DNA of 64,000 nucleotides from assembly GCA_016647705.1 (NCBI GenBank), contig CM028333.1, positions 10,676,616 through 10,740,615 of the forward strand, given 5' to 3'. Origin of the DNA: Eucommia ulmoides. Its lineage: Eukaryota; Streptophyta; Magnoliopsida; Garryales; Eucommiaceae. Below the pieces are notes generated by a model that did no database searches, was not told the origin of the DNA, and saw only the letters and a list, made by a program, of their open reading frames with translations. Below, in pieces: positions 1 through 11,325 of this stretch (positions within the stretch are counted from its first letter, which is position 1; every line of letters starts with the position of its first letter). The translations under genes were made by a program, and so were the position numbers.

Positions 1-218
1 GATATAAATTCTTCAGGATGATTTTGTATGTGATGCATCAGTAATTTTTTACTCGAGGTTTATTGATGTGAATTGTGTTTATTTTATTTTATTTTTTATT
101 TTTGGTGATTGATGTATATGGAGTTTCATGTTTGTATTTTTTTTTAATTTATAAAAGAAATTATTTTTAATATTCTCGTGTGTTCTATATATATATATAT
201 TTTTTTAATAAAGAAAAT

Positions 219-466
219 TTATAATGATATTTGTAAATGTCACTAGCATGAATATAATTAATTTTTCACCACAAAAGAGTGACATTTACAAGTGGTAGAA
301 AAGAATTTTGAAAGTGAAAGAATTTATCTAGTTACATTTTGTAATGTCACTAACATTGCCTCTAGTGACACTTAATGCTATTAAGACATCCATAGAAGTG
401 ATACTTTAAAACAAATGCTTTAAATGTCACTCAAACTCATTTTAAGTGACATTTTCAATTGTTGCT
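219..466. repeat. Cluster of AGTGACATTT / TGTCACT motifs, CACTA-like subterminal repeats
   Basis: The motif AGTGACATTT or its complement occurs about six times in 250 bp in both orientations (near 235, 285, 340, 363, 421 and 444). Dense short motifs in mixed orientation are typical of the subterminal zones of En/Spm (CACTA) transposons. No CACTA terminus or 3-bp duplication is visible, so this would be the decayed end of an element lying mostly outside the window. The family assignment is an inference. Confidence 0.35.
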
Positions 467-504
467 AAGGATATATATAGGAATTCAATTCACCTAAAAA
501 TGAC

Positions 505-890
505 CGGTAAGAGAAAGATTGTATTAAACTTTATATATAGTTCAGGATCAAGTATGTGATTCAATAAAAGGCATGACTCTGATGTTGGAATGTGTTGATT
601 CCCACATTAATATCGGGACCCTCGATATTTGTTTGCAATTGTTTATCAATTTTCAACTTGCGCGTAAAGAAGTATGTTTAATCTCACATTGATGTTAGGT
701 CCTCCGATATCTGTTCGTAGTAATTTGGCAAAATTCACCCTACAAGTAAAAGGACATGCTGAATCTCACATCGTTTGTGTCACCTAATCTTGAGCTATAT
801 ATAAGCCTAAGACAATACTCTCCCTCTCAAAATATTTTTTAGAGTAAGTTAGACCCATTAAATTTCTCTAGGATATTTTTATTGTAGGGT
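505..890. mobile_element. TRIM retrotransposon fragment (same family as 17589-18014)
   Basis: From 593 the plus strand carries the internal region of the TRIM family, and from 757 an LTR-like segment with the GAGCTATATATAAG box. A piece of the same LTR lies inverted at about 515-575. The copy is old, rearranged and incomplete. Confidence 0.55.
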
Positions 891-1687
891 GTGCGGGTAT
901 AAAACCTAATAAGAAATTTCTATTGGTACTCTAAAAAGAACCACTTCCACATGAATCTTTAAATTGAAATGAAAATAAATATTGTGGAGTGCAAATGGCA
1001 TTTTCCAGTTAATATAAGGGCAAATTCGTCACAGTAATTAACAATTAAAGAACCCAATCAGCAGCAAATAATGGAAAAATAATTTAAAATTAGTTTTATT
1101 TTACTCTTTTTTTTTTTAACAGAAAGAATATAAACATGCATATGTATTTGGTAAACAATTAAGTAGTTAAAACTGAATTAACTATTTATCAAATTAAATA
1201 TATATTTACAACAAAATTAAATAATTATTTAAAAAAAATGTTCAAAATTTTAAATGATATGTGATTTTGTTAATTTTTTAGCACTTACCATTTAATATCA
1301 TAGAATATCTAATAAGATTTATATCATTTATCTCTCATGTTTTTTTGTACTATACCAAATATCTCCTATCTTCTTTTTGTTCAAACACCATTTACTTTTC
1401 TTATTGATTAAAAAATAATAAATTTTTTATTATAATATCAATTTTATCCATAATTATTTAAAAATAATTAAATAATAAAAATTAAAAGACATAAATAACT
1501 CTTTTTTTTTTTTTCTATATATATATTTTGATTTAATTACACTTTGTCATTTTGTTTTATTAATTTAATAGAGTTTATTTGAATATTTGGAATGTTGTAA
1601 TTTTCTTCTTTTTTTTTTTTTTTACTTTGATGATCTCCTTCACCAACCTGCAACCGTGCAACCAATGGTTTTTGTCATTTTGTCAAC

Positions 1688-1777
1688 ATGGAGGAGGAAT
1701 CGTCAATTCTCGCCATCACCGACGACTTAACTTCTCAATTCGGCGGAGGAATCGTTAAGTCGACAGTGAGATCATAG
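1688..1777 (+). pseudogene. Captured exon-like fragment (29 codons), unrecognised gene
   Basis: An ATG opens a short frame beginning MEEESSILAITDD and rich in ordinary codons. It reaches GTCGACA followed by GTGAGA, which looks like an exon end with a splice donor, and then a stop. The composition contrasts with the AT-rich flanks. It resembles the first exon of a host gene carried inside the Pack-MULE-like element. I do not recognise the parent gene. Confidence 0.35.
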
Positions 1778-2592
1778 AACACAGCCCCATCCCTCATCTC
1801 CGTTAGAACACATTATTGTCTTCAGGGGACTTTGGAATGCAAGTCCAGCACATTATTGGTAATTTATGCTTCTTTTGAAAACCCAGTATGCTCAGAAATG
1901 AACCACACCATCGCCGTCGATTCCATAGATCCCGATCGGAACCGATTGAAGCCACAGAGGACAAATCTGAACTGTCGGAGAAAGCACCGAATGGCTACAG
2001 TTCCCATCTGAGCCAAAACGTCGAAATCGCCTACGATCTACAGCCATAACGCCGATTGAACCGTCGATTATCGCACGACGGTGAAACAACGCAGAATAGA
2101 TAGCAGCGCTGCAAATCCGATCCAAACAAAGCCAAAAAATCTTGAAACTCAAATGAAAAACAAACTAGATCGAAGATTCCCCTAACCAGAGAGTTCGGCG
2201 AGAAAATGATGAGCTCTCTCCTGCAGTTGACAATGAAAACAGCCGAAATGGGTAAAAAATCAGAATTGGCACGCTTCCCAAGCCAGAGCTTCTCTCTCAT
2301 CCCCTTACCCACATTTTGACTGAGAATCAATAAGTTTGATCGAGAAAAATTGAAATAGTGGTAGAATTTATTAGAACATTTACAGAAATTTATGCATTTT
2401 GTATATGCATTCAACTCAGATATTGAGCAGATGAGTTTCATGGTGTTCTTATTTAAGAAAAAAAATCGTCAAAACATTGAAAAATACACAAATATCAAGA
2501 TCTCTTGCTCGGATCTACAAAATCTGAGTAAGAGATTTACAGATCTGAGATCCATTTGCAAAACCCTAAAAACCCTACAAGAAAACAAATAA

Positions 2593-2725
2593 ACCTCGAT
2601 CGGCGACGACTGTGAAATCGCGCTCAATACCCTCGATGGCATCCCTCCACTGTTGCTCGATCTGCTTACGACTAAGCGTTTCGAACTCCCTGACGACATT
2701 GTAGACATTGTTGTTCATTTGTTCT
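2593..2725 (+). pseudogene. Captured exon-like fragment, unrecognised gene
   Basis: A plus-strand frame reads IGDDCEIALNTLDGIPPLLL followed by DLLTTKRFELPDDIVDIVVH. It has the leucine-rich, helical look of a real protein and no start codon of its own. It sits between a stop at 2590 and the CT-rich end of the element. The opposite strand is also open, so the coding strand is not certain. Most likely it is a captured exon of a host gene I cannot identify. Confidence 0.35.
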
Positions 2726-3726
2726 TCTTCGTCTCTCTCTCTCTCATCTCTTCGCCGTCGGTAGTGGTTCACCTTCGGACTAGTGGTGGGATAGAAGACA
2801 TGAAATTGAAAAAGAAAAAAATACACTTTGACCCTAAGGGTAAAAAATATAATTTTAAAAATAAAGGGGTGCTAATGAATTTTTATAAAAAAATATATAT
2901 ATATATTTTTTTCAAAATAACATAAGGGCAATTTTGTCTTTTCACACAGAAAAAAAACAGTCAAGACGGATTACTGGTATTTGCAAAAAAAAATAGGAAA
3001 GATATCTGGTATAGTATAAAAGGACAGGAGATTTAAATAGTATAAACTCATATCTAATATCATAATCAAAATTTGATACCAATAATGTAAAATCTCAAAA
3101 AAAATATATATATACAAAAAATTATAAATTAAAAAAATATTAAATTGAGAAAAAATAGAAAGAGAGAGTTGTAGAGAAAAAATATTTTAGAAAAATAAAA
3201 TTGTAAAAATTATTTTAGGAATAAAAATTTGTATGAAAATAATTTTTTTGAAGTAAAAATATTAAAAAAGATAAATATTTAATATATTCAGTCCACAATA
3301 AATTTAATATTTATAATTTAACACTTAAGTTATCAAACATAGTCTTAATCTTTAAATCACATGAGTTAACTATCACATTACTTATTTTCGATTTTTTTTT
3401 TTTTTTTTTTTTTAAATGTTGAATGGTATTATGCCGAGTACGATAACGTGATTGTAGTGGTTGGAAAAGAATGTTGACTTCAATATTTCCAAGCCCTTTT
3501 TGTTGATTTCAACATGCATTGTATAGATGTAGGAACGAAATTGAGCGTTCTATCCTTTGCATTTTGAATGTAGAGTCGGCATCTCCACAAAAATTATTTC
3601 CGTTTAAACAATATGATTGTGAAATTTAGAACATATGACTGTCACCGCCACACGTCAGACCAAACACATTTGAACAATATTGCATTCCACAAAAACAAAC
3701 AATAAAAATTATGATTATTGACATAT

Positions 3727-3925
3727 AATTGTGACCCAAAAGGTGTTAGTCTAGTTAACAAGGAGATGTGTCTCATTTCCATGTTAATCAGGGTTCAACT
3801 CTCTTAAAAAATACTTTAAAAATTAAATTTTAAATTTAATTCTGAATGCATTAAGCTAATATGAGAATGCGCTCTTAAGATTGCCTGAAAAAGGTGATTA
3901 GTCGAAATACGCGCAAACTAACCCA
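3727..3925 (+). mobile_element. Possible tRNA-derived SINE
   Basis: GTTAGTCTAGTTAACAAGG resembles an RNA polymerase III A box, and GGGTTCAACTC about 55 bp downstream resembles a B box. Unrelated sequence follows. No target duplication was found, so this is a tentative call. Confidence 0.3.
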
Positions 3926-4675
3926 AACAACACATTTCCGTAAAATAAAACATATAATTGTGGAATTGCACAACTTCCGTCCTAGCAATAAACAAAGTGC
4001 ATCTGAAAAAATTAATTGTGAAAAATTCGACAATTATCGTCCCATGCATCAAATAAAATACATTTAAGCAAATTACATTCATATTTGGCGTTTGAATGTT
4101 ACAATCACTTTTAATTTTCTCATTAATTTAATTTTAAAAATAAAGGTGTTCGTGAATTTTTAAACAATAAAAAAAAATATCAACGGAGATGACCGCTATT
4201 GATGATAAATATCCCTAATATAACGATAGAATGATGTAATCTTCACCCATATAATTGGTGTTTGGAGGGGCTGCCACCACATAATTAGTTTTTTCTTTCC
4301 CTTTGTGGGGAGAGATGATTGGTTAGACACATTGCTACCAAAAAAGGAAGACATTTGTGTCTCCATTAATTTAAGTATTGAACTTTAGTCACATAATGCA
4401 ATAATAATGTGTATATTTTCTATCATTTAGAAAAATGATTTTTTATTATTTAAGTCTTTTTTACCACTCTTTCTCTTCATTTAACCTATTTTTGAAAAAA
4501 ATTATTTTTTTAAACTCTTTTGAAAACATTGTTAGAAAAAAATCATTTTCAATTTTCAGGGACTAAACTCTAAAAAGATTACGAGAACTAAAAACTTAAT
4601 GTAGTTATTTGGAGGACTATTTTCTCAATACACTATATTATGAGGACCAATAATAAAATTCCCTTTAGAAAAATA

Positions 4676-5370
4676 TCAAAACACTCCTATTAAATTAATA
4701 ATATCTTAAACACACTTATCTTTTCAATCCAAATACCTTGTACCGTTGGGTGTTTCTTTTTCTATTTTTTTGTTTCTTATATTTGCTTTTCATTTTTTAT
4801 TTGAGTTTAGGATTTATTTATTTATTTGGTTTTTCATCTTATTTATCACCAATTTGGATTAAAAAATTAAAGACAAATCTTCCTCATCCTACCTTGCTTT
4901 CGATCCGTTGTTTTTGCTTTTGTTCTTCATTTTATGTTCATATTTTTTAAATTATTTGCTTTTTTATATTTATTTTTATTTTTTTCTCATTTCAACCAAA
5001 AAAAAAAAAATCAAAAGTAAAAAATTAGAAAACAAAAACAAAAAATAATTAAAAAAAAAAAAAGGCAAAAGCGAAAAAATAGAAAATAACACAAAAAATT
5101 GAAAACGAAAATGTAAAAATAGAAATTGAAAAAAAATAAAATAAAGACAAAAATCAACTCAAAAACAAAAATAAAAAGTGAAGTTAAAAAAAAATAAAAA
5201 ATATTAAAAACTAAAAATCTAAAACAAAAAATAAAATAGAGAAAGACGGATAACATGGCAATTTAAAAGGTATAAAATTCAATAAGACATGTTTTGGATA
5301 TTATTCAAATTACCCTTAATATAAAGCCAAATGACAAGGGAGTATAATAAGAGTGTTTTGGATGATTTAG
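4676..5370. mobile_element. MITE-like segment with short inverted ends and a T-rich/A-rich core
   Basis: The left end (TCAAAACACTCCTATTAAATTA) and the complement of the right end near 5350-5368 (CCAAAACACTCTTATTATACT) match over about 20 bp. The core runs T-rich (4740-4995) and then A-rich (4998-5250), so it could fold back. No clear target duplication is seen. Confidence 0.35.
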
Positions 5371-5703
5371 TATATCAAGGCGTCTTTGCCCTTTTTTTTA
5401 TAACGAAAATCTCATTTCATAAATAGATAGTATTTTATGACAAAATTATCCTCAATTTGTCCACCACTTTTTCCACTACAACAAAAATCATCACCACCAC
5501 AATCACAGTCTACTAGGGGTGTGCAAAATGCCTAAAATCCGATGGGCCGATCCGAACCTGCTCGAAATAGGCTCGACCCGCAGAAAAAATTAACAGTAGA
5601 TAAAAGAATCGGCCCAAAAAGATGCAGGCCCAAAAAATCAGGAATGGTGGGCAGGTCTGCAACATGCGGATCGGATTACACCCGATCCGATCCGAAAAAT
5701 GAT

Positions 5704-5765
5704 AAAACGACGTCGTTTTGGTACAGTAGAGCGAAACCCTAGATACCCCTCTATATATGCTCGTT
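5704..5765 (+). promoter_or_regulatory. Likely hAT transposase promoter: ACGT palindrome plus TATA-like box
   Basis: The perfect 16-bp palindrome AAAACGACGTCGTTTT (5704-5719) is followed 30 bp later by CTCTATATATGC, a TATA-like box, and then by a CT-rich leader near 5800-5860. This order fits a plant core promoter upstream of the transposase. There is no direct evidence of activity. Confidence 0.4.
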
Positions 5766-6453
5766 GATCATATATGAGGCCATTTCGCAGCCGCTTCGTC
5801 TCTGAAAACTCTCTTCTCTCAACTCTGTCTCCACTCTCTCACTCTCTCAATCTCCACTCTCGGCGAGTAAACGATCGTCTTCCCTGTCACAACTAGCAGC
5901 CTACCAGCACCGGCCACCGCCTAACCACGTTAGTTGTTGGTGTGTATTCATGAGATAACGTTTTTAAATTAGGGCACAATTATACTGAGTTTTAATTTTT
6001 TATAATTAATTGTGAACACTGACTATTGTTCTCAAAATGAAGTGATTTTTTTTTTTATCTAAAACTTACGATTTTTTTTTCTTTTGTATTGTAAATCTTT
6101 TTAGGGCGAATAGTTATTGCTGACAACGATTTGGTTGATCTGAACAATCTGCATAGACACTAGATATGTACAAGTTTGAAACACTTACTTTGATGATGTT
6201 TATGTGTAAAAGTTTTTGTGTATGTATTATGTTTAACTTAGTCAAATCTGCTAATATGGTTGATCGAAATTTTTTTTTTCTGCTAATATGCTAATCTATT
6301 TAAATCTTCTTATGTGAATACATTTAATATTAATACACTGCTAATCTGTTGTTTAATATTTGTCCTTGTAATTTATTATGGTTGATCTGAATATTTTTGT
6401 TGTCCAAGGATATTGAAACTCTCTTTTTTTTTCTTAAATTTTTTAGCTACATA

Positions 6454-8683
6454 ATGGAGGGTGCCCATTGTGATGTGAATCTTGTGCTCAATGATGAGTT
6501 AAGTAATGTGAATGATAAACCTTCTATAAACTCGACTAATGCTGAACTTCCATCAAATCCTTCTAAAAGGAAGCGTTCGATGGTTTGGAATCACTTTACT
6601 ATGATAAAACAACAACCTAGATGTAACGATTCACGTAGGGCTGCTTGTAACCATTGTGGAGAAGCTTATTTTTTTTATTTCAAGAAACATGATACTTCGA
6701 CAATGTTAACTCATGCTAATTTTCAATGTAAGAAAAATAATGAAAGAGAGCTACCTAAGGGTCAAACAACATTGAGTTTCAAACTAAAAGTTGGTAGTGG
6801 TGAGGGTGTCAATCAACTTGTGCCTTGGAGTTTTAGTGTCGATAATTGTAAGAAAGCACTTGCCAAAATGATAATTGTTGATGAGTTGTCATTCAAGTTC
6901 GTCGAGAATGAGAAGTTTAGGGAATTAATGCAAGTTGCTTAGCCGAAATGGGTTAGACTATCATGTCGAACAACGGTGGCTAGAGAATGTGTTGATCTAT
7001 ATGTAAATGAAGAAATTAAAAGAGTTGTTGAAAGGACAAATAATATGTTTTACCACAGACACTTGGACTTCCTTGCAAAATTTGAATTATATGTGTCTGA
7101 CTGCGTATTACATTGATAGTGATTGAAAACTAACTAAGAAGATTTTAAATTTTTGTTTAGTTTCAAATCACAAGGGGGAGACTATTGACAAAAAAGTTGA
7201 ATCATGTTTGTTTGAGTAGGGTATAGACAAATTTCTCACATTAACCGTTGATAATGCAAGTTCTAACAACAAGGTAATTCAATTTTTGAAAAAGAATACA
7301 AAATATAGGCGGGGAATTGTTCTTGAGCATGAATTTCTTCACATAAGATGTTGTGCCCATATTTTAAATCTCATAGTGTGTGAGGGTTTAAAAGAAATGG
7401 ACAACTCAATCATTAGAATCCGAGGTGCGGTAAAATATGTAAGGGGCTCTCCATCTAGAATGACAAAATTTAAGATGTGCGCAGATAAAAAAGGTATCGG
7501 GTGTAAAAGTCAAGTTTGTCTAGATGTGTCAACTAGATGGAATTCAACATATTTCATGCTAGATAGAGCAATCAAATTTGAAAAAACATTTGATCATTTA
7601 GAAGATGAAGAGGAAATGTACAAATTTCTTTATAGAGATATTGATGGTGTAGGAAAGGAAGGTGATGGGAATAATAAAGGAAAACAAATGAAAACGGCTT
7701 TGACACTACCGAATAGTGTTGATTGGCAGAAGGTTAAATCATTTGTCAAGTTTTTAAAACTTTTCTATAATGCAACCTTGAAATTTTCTAGTTCATTGTT
7801 TGTCACTTTTAATTCTTTTTTTATGGAACTTATGGTCATTAAAAGTGCAATATCTAATTTGTCCAAAAATTATGATATGTTCCTCTCTTCGATGGCTAAA
7901 GGTATGCAATCTAAATTTGATAAATATTGGGAAAAACTTAACAAAACGAACTCGTTGTTGTTTGTTGCGGTTGTTCTTGATCCTCAGTATAAATCGAAAT
8001 ATATTAATTGGTGTTTGAGAATAAATTATGATGTCGTAATTGCGAATGAAGTAATGAAAAAGGTTGTGGATCATTTGTCCTGTTTATATGATTGGTACAC
8101 ATGTAATAGATTTGTTAATGTCGTAGTTACTCAAAGTGTGAGTGATTCGTTCACGCTATGTTTTCATCTCAGTTTCGCAAACATGTAGCGGAGGAATGTA
8201 ATATGTCTACTAAATCGGAGTTGGATAAATATTTAGCTTCCCTAGTGGAAATTGAAAGTGATGACTTCGAAATTTTGGGATGGTGGGGAAGTAATTCAAC
8301 AAAATATACAATATTTTCTCAAGTTGTAAGGGATATATTAGCAATTTTGGTGTCCACAGTTGCATTAAAATCTGTTTTTAGTAGGTGAACAAATTTTTTA
8401 TCCTTTTCGTAGTTTGTTATCTACAAAGATGGTTGAGGCTCTCATTTGTACTCAAAATTGGTTGCGGTCTTCAAAGCGGATCAATCTTCGTGAAGCAATG
8501 GACGATGTAGAACATATGGAAAATATAGAGGAAGGTAATATTTATTCATTTTATATATCTTCATTTCATTTTCAATGGCATCCTTGAAAAAACATTATTG
8601 TGTATAAATTCTTTCATTCGTGTTATTCTTTTGTTGTAGGACTTGTTGGATCGAGTTCGGAAACAATATTGATTAACGATTAA
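6454..8683 (+). pseudogene. hAT transposase (BED finger, RNase H-like core, dimerisation domain), broken
   Basis: From ATG 6454 the first part carries a BED zinc finger (about 6583-6730: VWNHF, then ACNHC, then H and C ligands). That frame stops at TAG 6940-6942. The RNase H-like core resumes in another frame with FTTDTWTSLQNLNY (near 7050) and TVDNASSNN (near 7245); the aspartates of TDTW and TVDN match the catalytic positions of the family. A long frame at 7286-8188 has RCCAHILNLIV and VSTRWNSTYFM, and 8200-8460 has the C-terminal dimerisation motif (SELDKYLASLVE through VSTVALKSVFS). A frameshift near 8385 separates it from YPFRSLLSTKMVEALICTQN. A small intron (8537-8640) may precede the end at 8683. 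Several stops and frameshifts make it inactive. It is RICESLEEPER/Ac-like in domain order. Confidence 0.85.
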
Positions 8684-9125
8684 TGGTACGTTTATTTAAT
8701 TATATTCTTCATTATTTGGAAGTTGTACTTTTAATTTTTGCTCATTGTCATGTGATATTGGAACAGACTATTGATGTCGTTTTGGAAATTTGGAGTGACG
8801 CGGGCTTACCTACTTTGAAAATTTGAAAATTTTGATGTGTAATAATAGGTTCAATGGTATGGGGTTGGTTATTTCAATTTTCAACCTTCAGTAATTATTT
8901 GTGATCTGTAATTTCTATTGGTTTTTATGTTTCAGACTCAGTAATTCCTATTGGTTTTTATGTTTTAGACTTTATTTTATCTTTCTAATTTTGGTTTTCA
9001 AGTTTTAATTTATTTATTTTTTTATTTTTTTATTATTTTATTTTATTTTTGATCTGCAACATTTTATAAATTAAATATTTTAAAAAAATTGTCTTTCATT
9101 TTAGGCCCAAAATGAGAAAAATTAA

Positions 9126-9782
9126 GGCCCCGTTTGGTAACTCATCCCATCTCAGAAATTCTCATTCCATTCCCAGATTTTTGGGAATTCTGTTTGGAAA
9201 TAGCGTTTGGTAATTTTTATTTATGTTTCCATTTCATTTCCATTTGAGAATTGTGCCCACTTTTTTCTTAAGAAATGATAAACAAAAAAAAGTTATTTCT
9301 CATTATTCCCATTCCATTCCCAAAACCCATGGTCACTATTCACCTACCGGCCGACCATCGCCCGCCGCCGCCGCCGACCACCGCCGGGCACCGTCCGCCG
9401 CCGCCGGTCATCTCCGGCGACCGTCGCCGGTCACCGTCCGGCCAGAATTTTTCGGCCACTTCCGTCAGTCGCCGAAGACGGCGCCATTGTCTTCCGGCCG
9501 GCGTCGCAGGCGCCACCGCCGTCTCCGACGCCGGAGAACCGCCGGCCGGCCGGCGACGGCGCCACCGCCGTCAGGCCAAAACAGAAAAGAAAAAAAAAAA
9601 TGAATGTTAGGATAAAATCGTTACCAAACACAATTCTCTTCCCAAAACAAAAAAAAAAATTATCGTTACCAAACGCGATTCTACTCCGAAAAAGAAAACA
9701 AAATTCTCATCCCATCCCATCTCATTCTCCCATTCCCATCCCACTGCTGGAATGGAAATAGAAACGGTTACCAAACGCCACC
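9126..9782. mobile_element. MITE copy 1 (TAA duplication, GGCCCCGTTTGGTAA end)
   Basis: TAA at 9123-9125 and 9783-9785 flanks a unit starting GGCCCCGTTTGGTAAC and ending with the complement of GGTGGCGTTTGGTAACC. A 3-bp TAA duplication with GGxxxCGTTTGGTA ends fits the PIF/Harbinger (Tourist-like) group. The centre, about 9345-9575, is very GC-rich (CCG-repeat-like) and unlike its surroundings; frames there are proline/arginine-rich by-products. Confidence 0.65.
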
Positions 9783-9785
9783 TAA

Positions 9786-10680
9786 GACAGCGTTTAGTAA
9801 CCACTCTCATCTCAACCATTCCCATTCCCATTCCCATATTTTTGGGATTAAGTTTTGAACATAGCGTTTAGTAATCTATTCCACTTTTTTGTTTTCGTTC
9901 CAATTCCATTCTCATCCTATAATCCATCCCATTTTTTGTAAAGGAATGAGAAACAAAAAAAAAAAAAATCATTCTCAACCATTCCCAACCCAAAAAACAG
10001 TTGAACACGATAAAAAAATTATCCTCATCTTCGTCCAAAAACCATCCTCATCTTCGTCTGCTCCGATTTTATCCTCCACCGTCGACGTCGTCTTCGCCTT
10101 CCTCCTTCTCCATTGTCATCGTCGTTCACTCGTTGTCGTTCACTCATTGTCATCTAGTTCTTCGTTCGTCGTCGTCCGCATCCTCTTCGTTGCTTTTGAT
10201 TTCAAAATCGAAATCAAAACAGGATTTCGATTTCCTCCCTCGCGAGTCGTCATTCATTGCTCATCATCTGATTCTTCGTACGATTTCAAAATCGTCGTCT
10301 TCATTGGTTTCGATTTCAATTTCAAAATCGAAACCCTAAATTGAACGGCGAACGAAATAGGATTTCGATTTGGGTTTCTTGAACAAAGAATGAAATTCCC
10401 AGATTTCTTGAACGGTTGTCGAATTTCTTGGATTTGTTCTTGGATTTGATTTGTTCTTAAATTTGTTCTTGAATTTGTTCTTAGATTTGTTATTGAATTT
10501 GTGGTTTAGGGTTTATTCTTAATTTCTTGGATAAAATCGTTACCAAACGCGATTATGTTCCCGGATCCAAAAAAAAAATTGTCACCCAAACACCCTTCTG
10601 TTCCTAAGAAATAAACAAAATTCTCATCCCATCTCATCCCGCTGCATGGGATGGGCACAAAACGGTTACCAAATAGGCAC
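9786..10680. mobile_element. MITE copy 2, directly abutting copy 1
   Basis: This unit shares the TAA at 9783-9785 with copy 1 and ends at another TAA (10681-10683). Its ends are GACAGCGTTTAGTAACC and the complement of GTGCCTATTTGGTAACC. The centre differs from copy 1: CT-rich leader-like DNA (10015-10190), several TTTCGATTTC-type motifs and a run of TTCTTGGATTTG repeats (10390-10530). It may contain captured host sequence. Confidence 0.6.
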
Positions 10681-10916
10681 TAAGTCATCAACTAAAAAGC
10701 CCAACATTGGGCTTTTCATCTCAAAACAAATCATTGGGCTTCTATACAAACCCAACCCACCCAGGCTACCAATCCAATCCAAAAAGACGGGCCCAAATCC
10801 ACAACCCGATCCAGAAAAAAAAAATCAGCCCAAAGAATCTGAACCCGAATTAATTCGGATCAGCTCATGTTTCACCCAAAAACCCACCCGACCCGACCCG
10901 TGCCTACCGTCTACTA

Positions 10917-11232
10917 CCACCACCGCTGGCACAACAAATATTCATCACCAAAGTGAAAAAACATGGAATTTTTTTTTTCATAAATGTATTTTTTTTTTTT
11001 AAAAAAAAAAAATTGTGCTAGAGTATTTCATTATCGAAAGTGTGATTTTATCCCAAAAAAATAATATCAATTTTCTCTTTAAGAAACCTTAACCGATAAA
11101 CAAAACAGATTCCACTAATTACCAAATTGGTACACCATTTAATGCCCTAAATAGAGATTTGAAGTCAAAGAACAAAGATTATACATGAAATCTAGGTGTA
11201 GGATTTTAACTATCTTACCGAGAAGAAGTTAT
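10917..11232. other. Spacer between the hAT element and the RECG stop, including RECG 3' UTR
   Basis: The stretch contains poly-T/poly-A tracts near 10970-11010 and AT-rich sequence. The part nearest 11232 should be the 3' untranslated region of RECG, which reads leftward. No polyadenylation signal is obvious enough to call. Confidence 0.5.
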
Positions 11233-11325
11233 TCAATCGCCGAGAAGCGAGAGTGGATGTCTCATGCTAAGCTCTGCTTTCAGCTCTGGAAATTTCGACA
11301 AATCATGAGATTTCCCTAATATTTT
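11233..11325 (-). CDS. RECG: RECG exon 19 (last coding exon)
   Basis: It encodes 30 residues from [15 protein letters not shown] to the stop TGA (complement of 11233-11235). The acceptor is TATGCAG at 11326-11332. The conserved plant C terminus confirms it. Confidence 0.9.
   Translation of the reverse strand, partial: KILGKSHDLSKFPELKAELSMRHPLSLLGD

Larger units (their letters stand above)
1..1292. other. AT-rich intergenic DNA at left edge
   Basis: No coding sequence is supported here. The stretch holds CACTA-like subterminal repeats (219-466) and a TRIM fragment (505-890), which are listed separately. The remainder (1-218 and 891-1292) is low-complexity A/T sequence with T-runs and a short AT microsatellite near 190; I see nothing else in it. 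Confidence 0.7.
1303..3054. mobile_element. Pack-MULE-like non-autonomous transposon
   Basis: The direct repeat TAATATCATA lies at 1293-1302 and 3055-3064. Between the copies the ends are inverted relative to each other over about 60 bp: 1303-1366 matches the complement of 2996-3054 at roughly three quarters of positions, and both carry the core TACTATACCA. A 9-10 bp target duplication with long degenerate inverted ends fits a Mutator-like element. The centre has no transposase but has GC-richer, gene-like sequence (1688-1777, about 1890-2330 and 2593-2725). Capture of host gene pieces, as in Pack-MULEs, is the simplest reading. Confidence 0.6.
3065..5507. other. AT-rich intergenic spacer
   Basis: No gene is supported. 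Open frames near 4738 and 5011 are products of T-rich and A-rich low-complexity DNA. The spacer contains a SINE-like segment (3727-3925), a MITE-like segment (4676-5370) and homopolymer T near 3390-3412. I see nothing else. Confidence 0.65.
5516..10908 (+). mobile_element. hAT-superfamily DNA transposon, decayed, with two MITEs inside
   Basis: The 8-bp direct repeat GTCTACTA flanks the unit (5508-5515 and 10909-10916), matching the 8-bp duplication of hAT elements. The left end GGGGTGTGCA and the complement of the right end, GGTAGGCACGG, are imperfect inverted termini. Both ends carry subterminal CCGATCCG/CCGACCCG motifs. Inside are a promoter-like region, a BED-finger hAT transposase pseudogene (6454-8683) and two MITEs (9126-9782 and 9786-10680). 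Without the MITEs the element would be about 3.8 kb, a usual autonomous hAT size. It sits about 320 bp beyond the stop codon of RECG. Confidence 0.75.

Noticed and set aside
4738-5256. Phenylalanine-rich frames on both strands
   Set aside because: Translation of T-rich and A-rich low-complexity DNA; no sign of a gene.
9223-9610. Overlapping proline/arginine-rich open frames
   Set aside because: They are by-products of the GC-rich core of a MITE, open in several frames at once and with no family features.
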